Below are positions 8,134 through 22,722 of a stretch of DNA of 64,000 bases, piece after piece. Where the stretch lies: assembly GCA_017558775.1 (NCBI GenBank), contig JAFYTP010000020.1, forward strand, positions 1 through 64,000, read 5' to 3'. This DNA is from Bacteroidales bacterium (GTDB lineage: Bacteria; Bacteroidota; Bacteroidia; Bacteroidales; UBA932). Below the pieces are notes generated by a model. It was given only the letters and a program-made list of their open reading frames with translations, had not been told where the DNA came from and did no database searches. A program made the position numbers and the translations under genes. Every line of letters starts with the position of its first letter. Position 1 is the stretch's first letter.

Positions 8134-10284
8134 TTATCGTTGTTCTTTAGTGATTAATCTGAGTCCGATCCGGTTGCGTTCCAGGTCCACGGAAATGACC
8201 TCCACCATCACGTGCTGGTGCAGTTTCAGGACCTTGGAAGGATCCGCCATCCCCCGGACGCCCATCTTGGTGGCGTGGATGAGGCCGTTATCGTGCAGGC
8301 CGATGTCCACGAAGGCGCCGAAGGCCGTGAGGTTCGTCACGATGCCGGGCAGTTCCATGCCGATCTTGAGGTCGTCGATCTCGTGGATGTCGTCGGCAAA
8401 GGAGAACTCCTTCACCTCCTCGCGCGGGTCGCGGCCGGGCTTGGCCAGTTCCTTCAAGATGTCGTTCACCGTCGGCAGGCCGAAATCGCCCTCCACATAG
8501 TTCTGGGGCTTGATATTCTTGCACAGCTCGGCATTACCCACCAGCTCGCGGGCGGACACGCCCAGGTCCTTGGCCATCTTGTCGACGATATGGTAAGCCT
8601 CGGGATGCACGGCGCTGCCGTCGAGCGGGTTCTCCGCCCCCTGGATCCGGAGGAAACCGGCGCACTGCTGGAACGCTTTCCCGCCCAAACGGGGAACATC
8701 CATCAGCTGCTGACGGGACTTGTACCCGCCCACCTTGGTGCGGTATGCCACGATGTTATCGGCCAATGTCGGTCCAATGCCGGACACGTACTGGAGCAAG
8801 TAGGGGCTCGCCGTATTGAGGTTCACGCCCACGCTGTTTACGCAACTTTCCACCGTATTGTCCAGCTGCTCATGAAGCAGCGTCTGGTCCACGTCGTGCT
8901 GGTACTGGCCGATGCCGAGGGATTTCGGGTCGATTTTCACCAGTTCCGCGAGCGGATCCATCAGGCGACGGCCGATGGAAACGGCTCCGCGGACGGTCAC
9001 GTCCTCGTCCGGGAACTCCTCCCGAGCCACGTCGGAAGCCGAATAAACGGAAGCGCCGTCTTCGCTGACGGAGAAGATCCGGACGCTGTCATCCAGTCCC
9101 ACCTTGCGAATGAATTCCTCCGTCTCACGGCCGGCCGTGCCGTTGCCGATGGCGATGACCTCGATGTTGTACTGCTCCACGAGGTCCGCGACCGTGGTGA
9201 TGGCCTGAACCTTCTTCGCGACGGGCGGGTGCGGGAAGATGACCGTATGGTACAGCAAGTTCCCGTGCTCGTCGAGGCAGACGACCTTGCAACCGGTCCG
9301 GAAGCCCGGGTCGATGGCCATCGTCCGTTTCTGCCCCACCGGCGCGGCCAGCAGCAGCTGGCGCAGGTTCTCGCCAAAAACGCGGATGGAGTCCACATCG
9401 GCTTTCTGCTTGGCTTCGCGCAGGATTTCACCGGTAATGGACGGCTCGAGGAGGCGCTTGTAGGCGTCGTCCACGGCCGCGCGGATTTCCAGCCCGCATT
9501 CGCGGGAAGGATAGCCCTTCTCCTGGCAATAGTCGTAGTACATCTTGTTGCCGCACTTCTCGGCGTCGGCGTCGATGGACAGTTTCAGAAATCCCTCGTT
9601 CTCCGCTCGGAGAATGGCCAGGAGGCTGTAGGAGGGAATCTTGGCGATGGGGTTGGAGAAGTTGAAATAGGTCCGGTACTTGTTCGCGGCGGGGTCCGTC
9701 TGGGCGGCCTTGGTCGCCTTGGAGCATACCCGGCGCGTGCGGTAGATGCCGCGGAGGTTCTCCCGGACGACGGCCGTCTCGGAGAGCCGCTCCGCGATGA
9801 TGTCGCGGGCACCGGCGAGGGCGTCATCGACAGAGGCCACCTCCCCTTTCACGAACTTGGCCGCATCGGCCTCGGGATTGCGGGACTTCCCGCTCCAGAT
9901 CAGGTCCGCCAGCGGCTCCAGTCCCTTGGCAATCGCCACGGTGGCGCGGGTCTTCCTCTTGGGACGGAAGGGCAGGTAAAGGTCCTCCAAAGTACTGGCA
10001 TTCACGCAGTTCTCAATCTGCGATTTCAGTTCGGGCGTCAGCTTCCCCTGCTCTTCGATGGTGCTGAGGATGGAGGCCTTGCGCTTCTCCATCTCCCCGA
10101 ACACCTCGGTCCAATGCTTGATTTCCGCCACTTCCACGTCCGACAGCCCGCCGGTACGTTCTTTCCGATAGCGGCTGATGAACGGGATCGTGCAGCCCTC
10201 CGCGAAGAGTTCCGCGCAGTTCTCCACCTGCCAGTCCTTTACCTGCAGCAGGGCCGCGACATGCTTTATGTATAAATCTTTCAT
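8134..10284 (-). CDS. tex: Tex-family S1 RNA-binding transcription accessory protein
   Basis: This protein of about 716 residues has the full Tex layout: Tex N-terminal helical domain (about 1-190), YqgF/RNase H-like fold (AIDPGFRTGCKV near 325), helix-hairpin-helix segments (YVSGIGPTLADNI and DVPRLGGKAFQQC, about 500-560) and a C-terminal S1 domain (GMELPGIVTNLTAFGAFVDIG, about 645-715). Tex binds nucleic acids and acts in transcription and RNA metabolism. ATG 10284 is preferred over the GTG immediately before it, which directly follows the GH27 stop codon. Its place between two PUL glycosidases is odd for a housekeeping gene. Confidence 0.95.
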   Translation of the reverse strand: MKDLYIKHVAALLQVKDWQVENCAELFAEGCTIPFISRYRKERTGGLSDVEVAEIKHWTEVFGEMEKRKASILSTIEEQGKLTPELKSQIENCVNASTLEDLYLPFRPKRKTRATVAIAKGLEPLADLIWSGKSRNPEADAAKFVKGEVASVDDALAGARDIIAERLSETAVVRENLRGIYRTRRVCSKATKAAQTDPAANKYRTYFNFSNPIAKIPSYSLLAILRAENEGFLKLSIDADAEKCGNKMYYDYCQEKGYPSRECGLEIRAAVDDAYKRLLEPSITGEILREAKQKADVDSIRVFGENLRQLLLAAPVGQKRTMAIDPGFRTGCKVVCLDEHGNLLYHTVIFPHPPVAKKVQAITTVADLVEQYNIEVIAIGNGTAGRETEEFIRKVGLDDSVRIFSVSEDGASVYSASDVAREEFPDEDVTVRGAVSIGRRLMDPLAELVKIDPKSLGIGQYQHDVDQTLLHEQLDNTVESCVNSVGVNLNTASPYLLQYVSGIGPTLADNIVAYRTKVGGYKSRQQLMDVPRLGGKAFQQCAGFLRIQGAENPLDGSAVHPEAYHIVDKMAKDLGVSARELVGNAELCKNIKPQNYVEGDFGLPTVNDILKELAKPGRDPREEVKEFSFADDIHEIDDLKIGMELPGIVTNLTAFGAFVDIGLHDNGLIHATKMGVRGMADPSKVLKLHQHVMVEVISVDLERNRIGLRLITKEQR

Positions 10285-10287
10285 CAC

Positions 10288-12483
10288 TTATTTGGTAACA
10301 TTTCCGGCGGCGACCTTCACATACAGGACGCCATGCGGCGGGATGTTATAGGTGCCCATCGGGATATCCTTCTGCCGCCAGAGGTCGCGGACGGTATCGA
10401 CATTCTCGATGTCGATCTTGCCGAGACATCCGGCCAAGTCCACGGGAACCGAAGCCTCATTCAAGTTGAAGATGCCCACGGCAATGCCCCCGTCATACAG
10501 GTCGCGGCTCCAGATCTGCATGCCGTCCTCCACGACATCCTGATGCGCCTGATGGCCCAGGATGTCCTGGTTCACGGCAATCACCTCGTTATTGCACAGG
10601 AGGTTGAAGGTAAAGTCGTCGATCTGGGCGATGTCACAGCCGATGAGCATGTTCGCCGCCAGCAGCGACCACAGGGAAATGTGCGTGTACTGCTCGTCCG
10701 GGGTCAGGCGGCTGTCGCGGAGGTTGTTGCTCCAGCCCACCTTGCCGACCACGAGCATGTCCGGGTCGTTCCAATGGCCGGGACCCGCGTACGGATGCAG
10801 GCCAACCTGCTGCTCAAAACCGATGCGGTACAGGGACGACCAGGTGTCCGTGATGTCACCGGTGGTGCGCCAGGAGTTGGCGTCCACGGCGTGGCCCCAG
10901 GTCCAGACATCGGCCATGCCGTACTGGCACAGGGAATAGAAGATGTCGCGGGGCTGCTGGCGCAGGTACTGCTGCATCTTCAGATACGGACGGGCATAGG
11001 CGGCGACGGAGTGGTCCCGGTCGGGATTGAACACCTTGCGGTAGCCGCACCAGTCGTATTTCAGATAGTCCACGCCCCACTCGTTCCAGGTCTCGGCATC
11101 CTGCTGCTCGTGGTCCAGCGAACCAAGGAAGCTGCCGCAGGTAAGGTCGCCCGGGCTGGAGTAAATACCCATCTTGAGGCCGTTCGAATGCAGCCAGTCT
11201 GCCAGGCCCTTGATGTCCGGGAACTTGGCGTTCGTGACGATGCGTCCGTCCGGGGTGCGTTCATCCGCCTCCCAGGCATCGTCGATGTTCATATAGGCAT
11301 AGCCGTAGTCTGCCAGTCCGCGGTTGATGAGGGCGGCGGCCGAAGACATCACCTTCTCCTGTGAGACGCTCAGGCCCCAGCAGTTCCAGGAATTCCAGCC
11401 CATCGGCGGGGTAAGACCAATCTGCGAGCCCACCTTCAGGGTGAACTCGGCCCGGGCCTCACCCTTTGCGTTCTTGGCGATGAACACCAGCGGATAGTCG
11501 CCGGCCTTATCGACACTGCCGCTCAGAACGCCCTTGTCCGGATCCAGGGTAACACCTTCCGGAAGGCCTTCCACGGCATATTTCATCGGCTTTTCGCCCG
11601 AGAATGCCAGGCGGAAAATGACAGGAGAACCGGGGCGGACACCGAAGACCATCGGCCCGTTGTAGCGCGGCGTGGCCGGGGCGGGAGGAGTCAGGATGTA
11701 CGGGGCGGTCACGCTGGCGTCCAGCGTTTCCCCGAACGTATCGTCCTGATAAGTCACCGTCACCCGCTGGCTTCCCTGGGTCGGGATGATGAAAGAGACA
11801 TCCGTCCGATGAGACAGGAAGGTATTCCATTCCCTTTCACCGACGACCTTGTCGGTCATGACATCATGGGTGACGACCTTCACGGTGCCGCGTGTCGGCA
11901 GCGTCGTGTGCAGGACCGCCTTGTATTGGTCGGTCTGACGTTCCATACTCAGGGACACGAAGTCCTCCAAGGACGGCTTTCCGATGAAGACGGGGCGGGC
12001 ATAGAAACCGCCCGGGTCGCCGCCGTTGTACACGCGGACGGCGATGACGTTATCCTTGTCCCACTTGATGAGTTTCGGATCCACGACATAGCGGCGGGGC
12101 GTATCCCATTCCTCGAGAAATCCCTGCGGGTCCTCGGGATTGGTGCCCGTCTTCCCCACCCGGGTTCCGTTCAGCCAGGTCTCGTCCGTATCATCGATCG
12201 GGCCGAGGTCCAGGAGGACCTTGTTCGTCGATCCCTTTTTCAGAGACGAAGGAATGACGACGTGGATACGGTACCACCCATAGCCTCTCGAATTCGAGAC
12301 GCCCTGCTGGTTCCAGTCCTTTTCCAGGGACAGGACCTGCCAGTCGCTGTCCTTGAACGATGCCTGGCTCCAGGCGGGGTTATCCCCCTTGTGGAAACGG
12401 CCTTCCGTCACGGTGACAACCTGGGCTTCCAGGCTCAGGGCGAAGCCCAGGCAGAGGGCGGTCGCAAGCAGTATATTTCTCAT
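10288..12483 (-). CDS. GH27 alpha-galactosidase with N-terminal jelly-roll and Ig-like domains
   Basis: This 731-residue exported protein starts with a signal peptide (ends near ALSLEAQ). Residues ~25-180 form a GH2/SOAE-like beta-sandwich (FKDSDWQVL, then WLNGTRVG). About 270-350 is a putative Ig (He_PIG) domain (YAVEGLPEGVTLDP, then GVLSGS). The rest is a GH27 barrel beginning TPPMGWNSWNCWG. The nucleophile is the Asp in YLKYDWCGY and the probable acid/base is an Asp in GDITDTWSS; the family motif HWNDPDMLVVG follows. It should release terminal alpha-galactose (or beta-arabinopyranose) in the periplasm. It lies 27 nt after the GH2 gene and directly before tex. Confidence 0.9.
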   Translation of the reverse strand: MRNILLATALCLGFALSLEAQVVTVTEGRFHKGDNPAWSQASFKDSDWQVLSLEKDWNQQGVSNSRGYGWYRIHVVIPSSLKKGSTNKVLLDLGPIDDTDETWLNGTRVGKTGTNPEDPQGFLEEWDTPRRYVVDPKLIKWDKDNVIAVRVYNGGDPGGFYARPVFIGKPSLEDFVSLSMERQTDQYKAVLHTTLPTRGTVKVVTHDVMTDKVVGEREWNTFLSHRTDVSFIIPTQGSQRVTVTYQDDTFGETLDASVTAPYILTPPAPATPRYNGPMVFGVRPGSPVIFRLAFSGEKPMKYAVEGLPEGVTLDPDKGVLSGSVDKAGDYPLVFIAKNAKGEARAEFTLKVGSQIGLTPPMGWNSWNCWGLSVSQEKVMSSAAALINRGLADYGYAYMNIDDAWEADERTPDGRIVTNAKFPDIKGLADWLHSNGLKMGIYSSPGDLTCGSFLGSLDHEQQDAETWNEWGVDYLKYDWCGYRKVFNPDRDHSVAAYARPYLKMQQYLRQQPRDIFYSLCQYGMADVWTWGHAVDANSWRTTGDITDTWSSLYRIGFEQQVGLHPYAGPGHWNDPDMLVVGKVGWSNNLRDSRLTPDEQYTHISLWSLLAANMLIGCDIAQIDDFTFNLLCNNEVIAVNQDILGHQAHQDVVEDGMQIWSRDLYDGGIAVGIFNLNEASVPVDLAGCLGKIDIENVDTVRDLWRQKDIPMGTYNIPPHGVLYVKVAAGNVTK

Positions 12484-12510
12484 AAAATATTGAATTTTAA
12501 CTATTTGTGC

Positions 12511-17618
<5,108 letters not shown>

Positions 17619-17648
17619 GTTGTCCAAGGATAATTCCAGGTTATCGGC

Positions 17649-17677
17649 TTTGTAGTATCAATAATACTACAAATCTA
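17649..17677 (-). promoter_or_regulatory. Promoter -7 box overlapped by a perfect dyad (candidate operator)
   Basis: TAGATTTG (minus, 17677-17670) fits the TAnnTTTG -7 box. The following sequence is a perfect inverted repeat: TTTGTAGTAT and ATACTACAAA (17664-17673 and 17649-17658) around a 5-nt spacer. The dyad starts inside the -7 box and spans the predicted transcription start, a classic repressor position. No good -33 TTTG is found 19 nt upstream, so an activator is also possible. Confidence 0.65.
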
Positions 17678-17723
17678 CGGAATTCTTCGCAAATAAGCCA
17701 TATCTTCCGGACCCCGGAGGCAG

Positions 17724-17762
17724 AAAAAAAGCGGGAGCGAAGCCCGAAAGCTTCACCCCCGC
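17724..17762 (-). terminator. Intrinsic terminator after susD
   Basis: On the minus strand a strong GC-rich stem pairs GCGGGGGTGAAGC (17762-17750) with GCTTCGCTCCCGC (17743-17731) and is followed by seven T (17730-17724). It lies 27 nt after the susD stop and splits the PUL into two transcription blocks, unless read through. Confidence 0.9.
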
Positions 17763-17789
17763 AAATCCGATGTGCCATCGGCAGAATTT

Positions 17790-19448
17790 CTACTGCCAGG
17801 CAGGGACGTTCTTCAGCTTGCCGGCGGACTTGTTGATCTGCTCGGTAGGATACGGGAACGTCATGTACTTGTCGCTCCAGGACTTAGCCGGCGTAGTGTA
17901 ATCCTCATACTCACCGATGGTGAACGGGGAGTCCGGATTGGCACGGTCCTCATAGTGACGGGCACGCGGGTGGGCGTTAAGCTCGGCCGTGGCCAGCGCC
18001 TTGATGGCGGCGTCACCGGAGTGGGCCCAGCGCTTGCAGTCGGCGGCCCAGTCGGAGGCCATCTCGAAAGCGAGCTCGCAGCGGCGCTCGTGGTAGAGGT
18101 CGGCCCAAGTGGCGGAACCGCTCAGCGGAGTCAGGTGGCAGCGCTTACGGATGCGGTTGATGTCCGTCGCGGCACCAGCGCCGTCACCGGCGACCAGCTT
18201 AGCCTCGGCACGGAGGAGGAGGCAGTCCGCGAAACGGACGATCGGCCAGTTGATGCGGGTGCAAGGCCAGTCACCGCTCGGGTGCAGATAACCGGCAGCG
18301 ACCGGATCCGCGGGCGCGAAAGCCTGCATGTACTTGCCGATGGCGAAGCCGGCCTCCACATCGGAGGTGGAGTAGAACCGGCGGGTCTCGCCGAAGAACT
18401 CGAACTCGTCACCGTACTCCAGGATGGAGACCGCCAGACGCTCGTTCTTCACGCCGCCCACGTTGTCCTTGGCCATTTCCTCGTAGATGTCATAGGAGGG
18501 CTTGAACTGGCCCCAGCCATTGAACTTACCCCAACCCTTGTTCTCCAGGCAGACGCCGGTGAACTCGATGGAACCGCCGTCGGCACCGCCCGTGTTGGGC
18601 CAGCCCCAGCAGTATTCCTTGGTCCAGAACTTATCGAAGTCCGGAGCGAAGAGGTCGGCGAAATTCGGAGCCAGGTCGCGGCCGTAGTCGCTTTCCAGGC
18701 GGTTGACGCAGGTAATTACGTTCGGCCACTGGCTCTTGTCCCAGGTGGCCCAGTAGGCATAGGCCTTGGCCATCATGGCGGCGCAGGCGGCCTTGTGCAC
18801 GCGGCCGCGGTCATCGACAGCGTAATCCTCGAACTTGGGAACGAGGGCCTCGGCCTTCTGGAGGTCGGCGACAATGTACTTGTAGTCGTCCATCACCGTG
18901 GGCTGCTGTTCCGGGATTTCGTTGTTGTAACCGCCTTCCACATCTTCATAAGCCACATACGGGACGCCGAGCTGGTCGGTACCATAGCGGTAGGCGATGA
19001 GGAAATGCCAGTAGGCGCGGAGGAAGTAGGCTTCACCCAGGCTGCGTTTCTCGACAGCCGTGAGTTCCTGGCTCTCCTGCTTGAGAAGGAGCTGCTGGAT
19101 CGCCCAGTTGCAACGGTTCATGCCTTCTTTGTAGGCTCTCTGGAACACGCCGCGAAGCGGGCTCTCGTCGCCGTTGTAGCTCAGGGTAGCGAGCGTGGGA
19201 TAACCACGGGTACGGCCCCAGACGATGACATTGGCGCAGGCCTGCTCCCAATAGATTTCACGACCCAGGACCGCTTCCTGCGGAAGACGGGCATAGCAGG
19301 CGTCAATGGCGTCGATGGCCTGCTGGTCGTTCTGGAAGAACTGGTCCTGGGTAGGATAACCGTAGGACTGGACGTTCAAAAACTTATCACAAGATGCAAC
19401 GGAAAGGGCACCGAGTGCTATAAGCGCGATGGTAATATACTTTTTCAT
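17790..19448 (-). CDS. SusD/RagB-family glycan-binding lipoprotein
   Basis: This protein of about 552 residues has a lipoprotein signal (LSVASC). The SusD N-terminus CDKFLNVQSYGYPTQDQFFQN is followed by TPR-like helices (SLGEAYFLRAYWHFLI) and the C-terminal block with a typical closing region (YLTPYPTEQIN-like, here MTFPYPTEQINKS). SusD proteins sit on the outer membrane as a lid over SusC and bind the oligosaccharide to be imported. ATG 19448 or the in-frame ATG 19454 are both possible. It follows susC by a few nt and is followed by a terminator. Confidence 0.95.
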   Translation of the reverse strand: MKKYITIALIALGALSVASCDKFLNVQSYGYPTQDQFFQNDQQAIDAIDACYARLPQEAVLGREIYWEQACANVIVWGRTRGYPTLATLSYNGDESPLRGVFQRAYKEGMNRCNWAIQQLLLKQESQELTAVEKRSLGEAYFLRAYWHFLIAYRYGTDQLGVPYVAYEDVEGGYNNEIPEQQPTVMDDYKYIVADLQKAEALVPKFEDYAVDDRGRVHKAACAAMMAKAYAYWATWDKSQWPNVITCVNRLESDYGRDLAPNFADLFAPDFDKFWTKEYCWGWPNTGGADGGSIEFTGVCLENKGWGKFNGWGQFKPSYDIYEEMAKDNVGGVKNERLAVSILEYGDEFEFFGETRRFYSTSDVEAGFAIGKYMQAFAPADPVAAGYLHPSGDWPCTRINWPIVRFADCLLLRAEAKLVAGDGAGAATDINRIRKRCHLTPLSGSATWADLYHERRCELAFEMASDWAADCKRWAHSGDAAIKALATAELNAHPRARHYEDRANPDSPFTIGEYEDYTTPAKSWSDKYMTFPYPTEQINKSAGKLKNVPAWQ

Positions 19449-19461
19449 AATCATGCCCGTA

Positions 19462-22400
19462 TTAGTAGTTCAGTTTCACACCAAAGGCGAACACGCGGGA
19501 AACAGGATAGAGGAGGGCATCCCAGCCGCCCACTTCCGGATCCATGCCGGAGTACTTGGTGAGGGTCAGGAGGTTCTCGCCGCTGAAGTAGATGCTCAGG
19601 GAGCTGTTCCGGTCGGCGAAATGAGGCATCCTGTGGAGGGCGGAAGTGAGGTCGTAACCGATGGTGAGGTTCTTCAGACGCAGGTAGCTGCCGTCTTCGA
19701 TGTACCAGTCGGACGGGGTGGCGAAGTTGGTGTTGGGATCGTTCTTGGAAAGACGCGGGATGTTGGAGGACGTGTTGGTCGGGCTCCAGGCGTTCAGGAT
19801 TTCCTTGCTGCGGTTGAAGTTGCCTTCAAAGTCGCCGAGGATCATCTGCTTACCCACATAGGCGATCTTGTTGCCGGCAACGCCCTGCCACATCATGGAG
19901 AAGCTGAAGTTCTTGTAGTTGAAGCCTCCGCTGAGGGCGAACGTGTACTTAGGCATCGCGGAACCGACATATTGGCGGTCCTCGTCATTGATCTCGCCGT
20001 CGTTATTGAAATCCACGAACTTGAGGTCACCGGCCACGGCGGCGGGCTGGATGCGTTTGCCATCCTTGGTGTAGGCGGCCGCCTCGGCGTCGCTCTGGAA
20101 GATGCCGTCGGTCTTGATCACATAGAAGCTGTTCAGGGGCTGTCCGGCCTCGCTCTGGTAGATCCAGGGCATCATACGGAAGTCACCGCCGCCCGTCCAG
20201 GTGCCGGCATTGCCATCATCGTCCAACACGCCGGTGGAAATCACCTCGTTCTTGTTGTAGGAGAAGTTGGCGCTCACCCAGTAGCTGAAGTCCTTGCTGA
20301 GGTTGTCCTTCCAGTTGGCGAGGAGTTCGATACCGGAGTTCCGGATCTCACCCTGGTTCACCAGCATCGGGTCTAGGCCGATAGTCTGCGGCCAACCCAT
20401 CGTCTGCTCCTGGATCAGGTTGAAGGTACGCTTGTTATAGTAGTCCACGGAGAGGGAGAGACGGTCGTTGAACAGGTCCATGTCCAGACCGGCGTCCAGC
20501 TGCTCGGAGGTCTCCCAGGTCAGTTCCTGGTTGACGGACTTGCTCGGATACCAGAAGGTGCCCCACATCGCGTTGTTCTCGGGGCCGTAGATACCCTGCT
20601 CGTTCCAGGTGGACTTGCTCAGGTTGGCGCTCTTGTAGTTCCAGCCGATGGAACCGAGGTTACCGACGCGACCCCAGGAAGCGCGGAGCTTGAGGAGATT
20701 CACGACATCGTTCTGCGGGAAGAACGGCTCGCTGGAGATCTTCCAAGCGGCGGTCACGGCCGGGAAATCGCCATAGTTGTGCGCCGCGGGCAGACGGCCG
20801 GCATAGTCCCGGCGCCAGGAGGCGGTGAAGAAGTAACGGTCGTCGAAGCTGTAGGAGCCACGGGCGACGAAAGCCACATTGGCATCTTCCCTGAGCCAGT
20901 CGTCACCGCTCTTGCTGCCGGCGAAAGCGATGTACTGCAGGTACTCGGTCTCATCGTCAAAGTCCTTACCGGAAAGGCTGAAGCCACGCTCCCACTCCCG
21001 GTTGGCGGTGGTGGAGAGGAGGGCGCCCAGGGTGTGCTTGCCGAAGGTGCGGTCGTAGGTGAGGGTGTTCTCCGTACGCCATCCCTCATGCTTGTTGTGG
21101 GACCAATCCAGAGAATTGTTCAGCATCGGCTTACCGATTTCCGTACGCTTGGGAGAGAAATTCTTGTACAGGTACTGGGAAATGTTGTAAGTAAACGTCG
21201 AACGGAACTTGAGACCCTTCACGAGATTGGCGATCTCCAGACCGGTGGTGGTCCAGAACTTATTGGTGTGGTTGTACTGGGTGTCGGCCAGCAGCAGGCG
21301 CAGCGGGTTCACGGCGTCACCGTGAATATCGGCGTAGTTGCTGCCATACCGGGCGATATATTCCGGATCCTCGGTCACGGTACCGCCGTAGGAACCGGCG
21401 TTGGGACCGGCCGTGGCATACGCCTCAGCGCTGGCGGGCATGTAGATGGCGGAGAGGACGGTACCGGTGTAGGCGCTGCTGGTGTTGGTACCGCGGCTGC
21501 TCGCGTCACCGTAAGACATATCTTCCGTGATCTTGATGAACCTGTTCATCTGGTAATCACCGTAATAGCGGACGCCCAGCTCCTTCTTGAACGTGCCGAC
21601 CAGCACACCAGGGTTGTCCTGATAGCTGAAAGTCAGACGGCTCTTCAGGTTCTCGGAACCGTAGTTGAGGGTGGCGGAATGACGCTGGTAGAAAGCGTTG
21701 CGGAAGATCTCGTCCATCCAGTTGGTTCGGGTGGTGGTGATCCAGGGGTTCTTGCTGGTATCCCAGCCCACAGGCAGGGAAAGGCCGGCGTTGGCATAGG
21801 AGGTCTTGCGCATCTGGATCTCCTCCTCGGCGTTCAGGGGCTCCGGGAGGTTGGTCGCGGCGCGGAAACCGCTCACGAGGTCATATTCCACGTGGATGCC
21901 CTTGGTGCCCTTCTTGGTGGTCACGAGGATGACACCGCCGGCACCGGAGGTGGCACCGTAGATAGCGGCGGAGGCGGCGTCCTTGAGGACGACGATGCTC
22001 TCAATATCATTCATCGAAGTGATGGGAGCGCCGGGAACGCCATCGACCACCCACAGCACGTTGTCACCCTTTTGAGATCCCTGGCCACGGATGATGATCT
22101 GCGGCGTGGAATCCGGGGAACCGCCGTTGGCGGAAATGGTCACGCCCGGGATCTGGCCCTGGAGCATCGCCTCGGTGGAAGTGACCGGACGGGCGGAAAG
22201 TTCATCGGCGTTGTTCACGATACCCACGGAAGCGGACAGGTCCTTCTTCTTGGTCTGGGCGCCGTAACCGAGGGCGACGGCTTCCTGCAGGACTTCGGCG
22301 TCCTCTTCCAGGACGATGGTGATGGAGGAACGGCCGTTGACGGGCACCTGCTGGGTCAGATAACCGAGGCAGGAAACCTCAAGGACCGCGTTGGACGGGA

Positions 22401-22590
22401 CGTTGATGGAGAAAGCACCGTCCACATCCGTTACAGCGTTGGCTCCGCTGCTGAGCACGACGGCGCCCACGATCGGGCCGGTCGCGTCAGAAACGGTTCC
22501 CCGCACTGTCATGTTCTGGGCCTGGGCCCCGAACGTCGCCGCAAGGCACAGCAGCCCAGCGACGATTCCGAACAGTTTGTTGGAAAGCAT
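19462..22590 (-). CDS. SusC/RagA-family TonB-dependent outer membrane transporter
   Basis: This 1042-residue transporter has a signal peptide (ends near GAQAQ), a carboxypeptidase-regulatory-like domain (about 27-100, VRGTVSDATGPIVGAVV), the plug with the SusC signature (IPGVTISANGGSPDSTPQIIIRGQGS, about 145-230) and a 22-strand-type barrel ending in FAFGVKLNY, with a C-terminal aromatic as usual for BamA substrates. With SusD it imports oligosaccharides. The 132-nt region upstream shows no clean TTTG/TAnnTTTG promoter, so it may be cotranscribed from upstream genes; a short dyad ATAGTAACTAT lies at 22621-22631. Confidence 0.95.
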   Translation of the reverse strand: MLSNKLFGIVAGLLCLAATFGAQAQNMTVRGTVSDATGPIVGAVVLSSGANAVTDVDGAFSINVPSNAVLEVSCLGYLTQQVPVNGRSSITIVLEEDAEVLQEAVALGYGAQTKKKDLSASVGIVNNADELSARPVTSTEAMLQGQIPGVTISANGGSPDSTPQIIIRGQGSQKGDNVLWVVDGVPGAPITSMNDIESIVVLKDAASAAIYGATSGAGGVILVTTKKGTKGIHVEYDLVSGFRAATNLPEPLNAEEEIQMRKTSYANAGLSLPVGWDTSKNPWITTTRTNWMDEIFRNAFYQRHSATLNYGSENLKSRLTFSYQDNPGVLVGTFKKELGVRYYGDYQMNRFIKITEDMSYGDASSRGTNTSSAYTGTVLSAIYMPASAEAYATAGPNAGSYGGTVTEDPEYIARYGSNYADIHGDAVNPLRLLLADTQYNHTNKFWTTTGLEIANLVKGLKFRSTFTYNISQYLYKNFSPKRTEIGKPMLNNSLDWSHNKHEGWRTENTLTYDRTFGKHTLGALLSTTANREWERGFSLSGKDFDDETEYLQYIAFAGSKSGDDWLREDANVAFVARGSYSFDDRYFFTASWRRDYAGRLPAAHNYGDFPAVTAAWKISSEPFFPQNDVVNLLKLRASWGRVGNLGSIGWNYKSANLSKSTWNEQGIYGPENNAMWGTFWYPSKSVNQELTWETSEQLDAGLDMDLFNDRLSLSVDYYNKRTFNLIQEQTMGWPQTIGLDPMLVNQGEIRNSGIELLANWKDNLSKDFSYWVSANFSYNKNEVISTGVLDDDGNAGTWTGGGDFRMMPWIYQSEAGQPLNSFYVIKTDGIFQSDAEAAAYTKDGKRIQPAAVAGDLKFVDFNNDGEINDEDRQYVGSAMPKYTFALSGGFNYKNFSFSMMWQGVAGNKIAYVGKQMILGDFEGNFNRSKEILNAWSPTNTSSNIPRLSKNDPNTNFATPSDWYIEDGSYLRLKNLTIGYDLTSALHRMPHFADRNSSLSIYFSGENLLTLTKYSGMDPEVGGWDALLYPVSRVFAFGVKLNY

Positions 22591-22722
22591 AATAATTGGT
22601 TAATAATGAGTTGGGATAGTATAGTAACTATTATGGTTATGTTCAAGTGTCAGCAATACAGCCCAAATCCGTAAAATGCATTACGAATTTAAGAAAAAAT
22701 ATCAAAAGTTATTACGTTATTT

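Noticed and set aside
22591..22722. Promoter for susC
   Set aside because: TTTG and partial -7-like sequences exist (for example around 22663-22670 and 22700-22710), but none has the TAnnTTTG form with a 19-nt spacing, so no promoter was listed.
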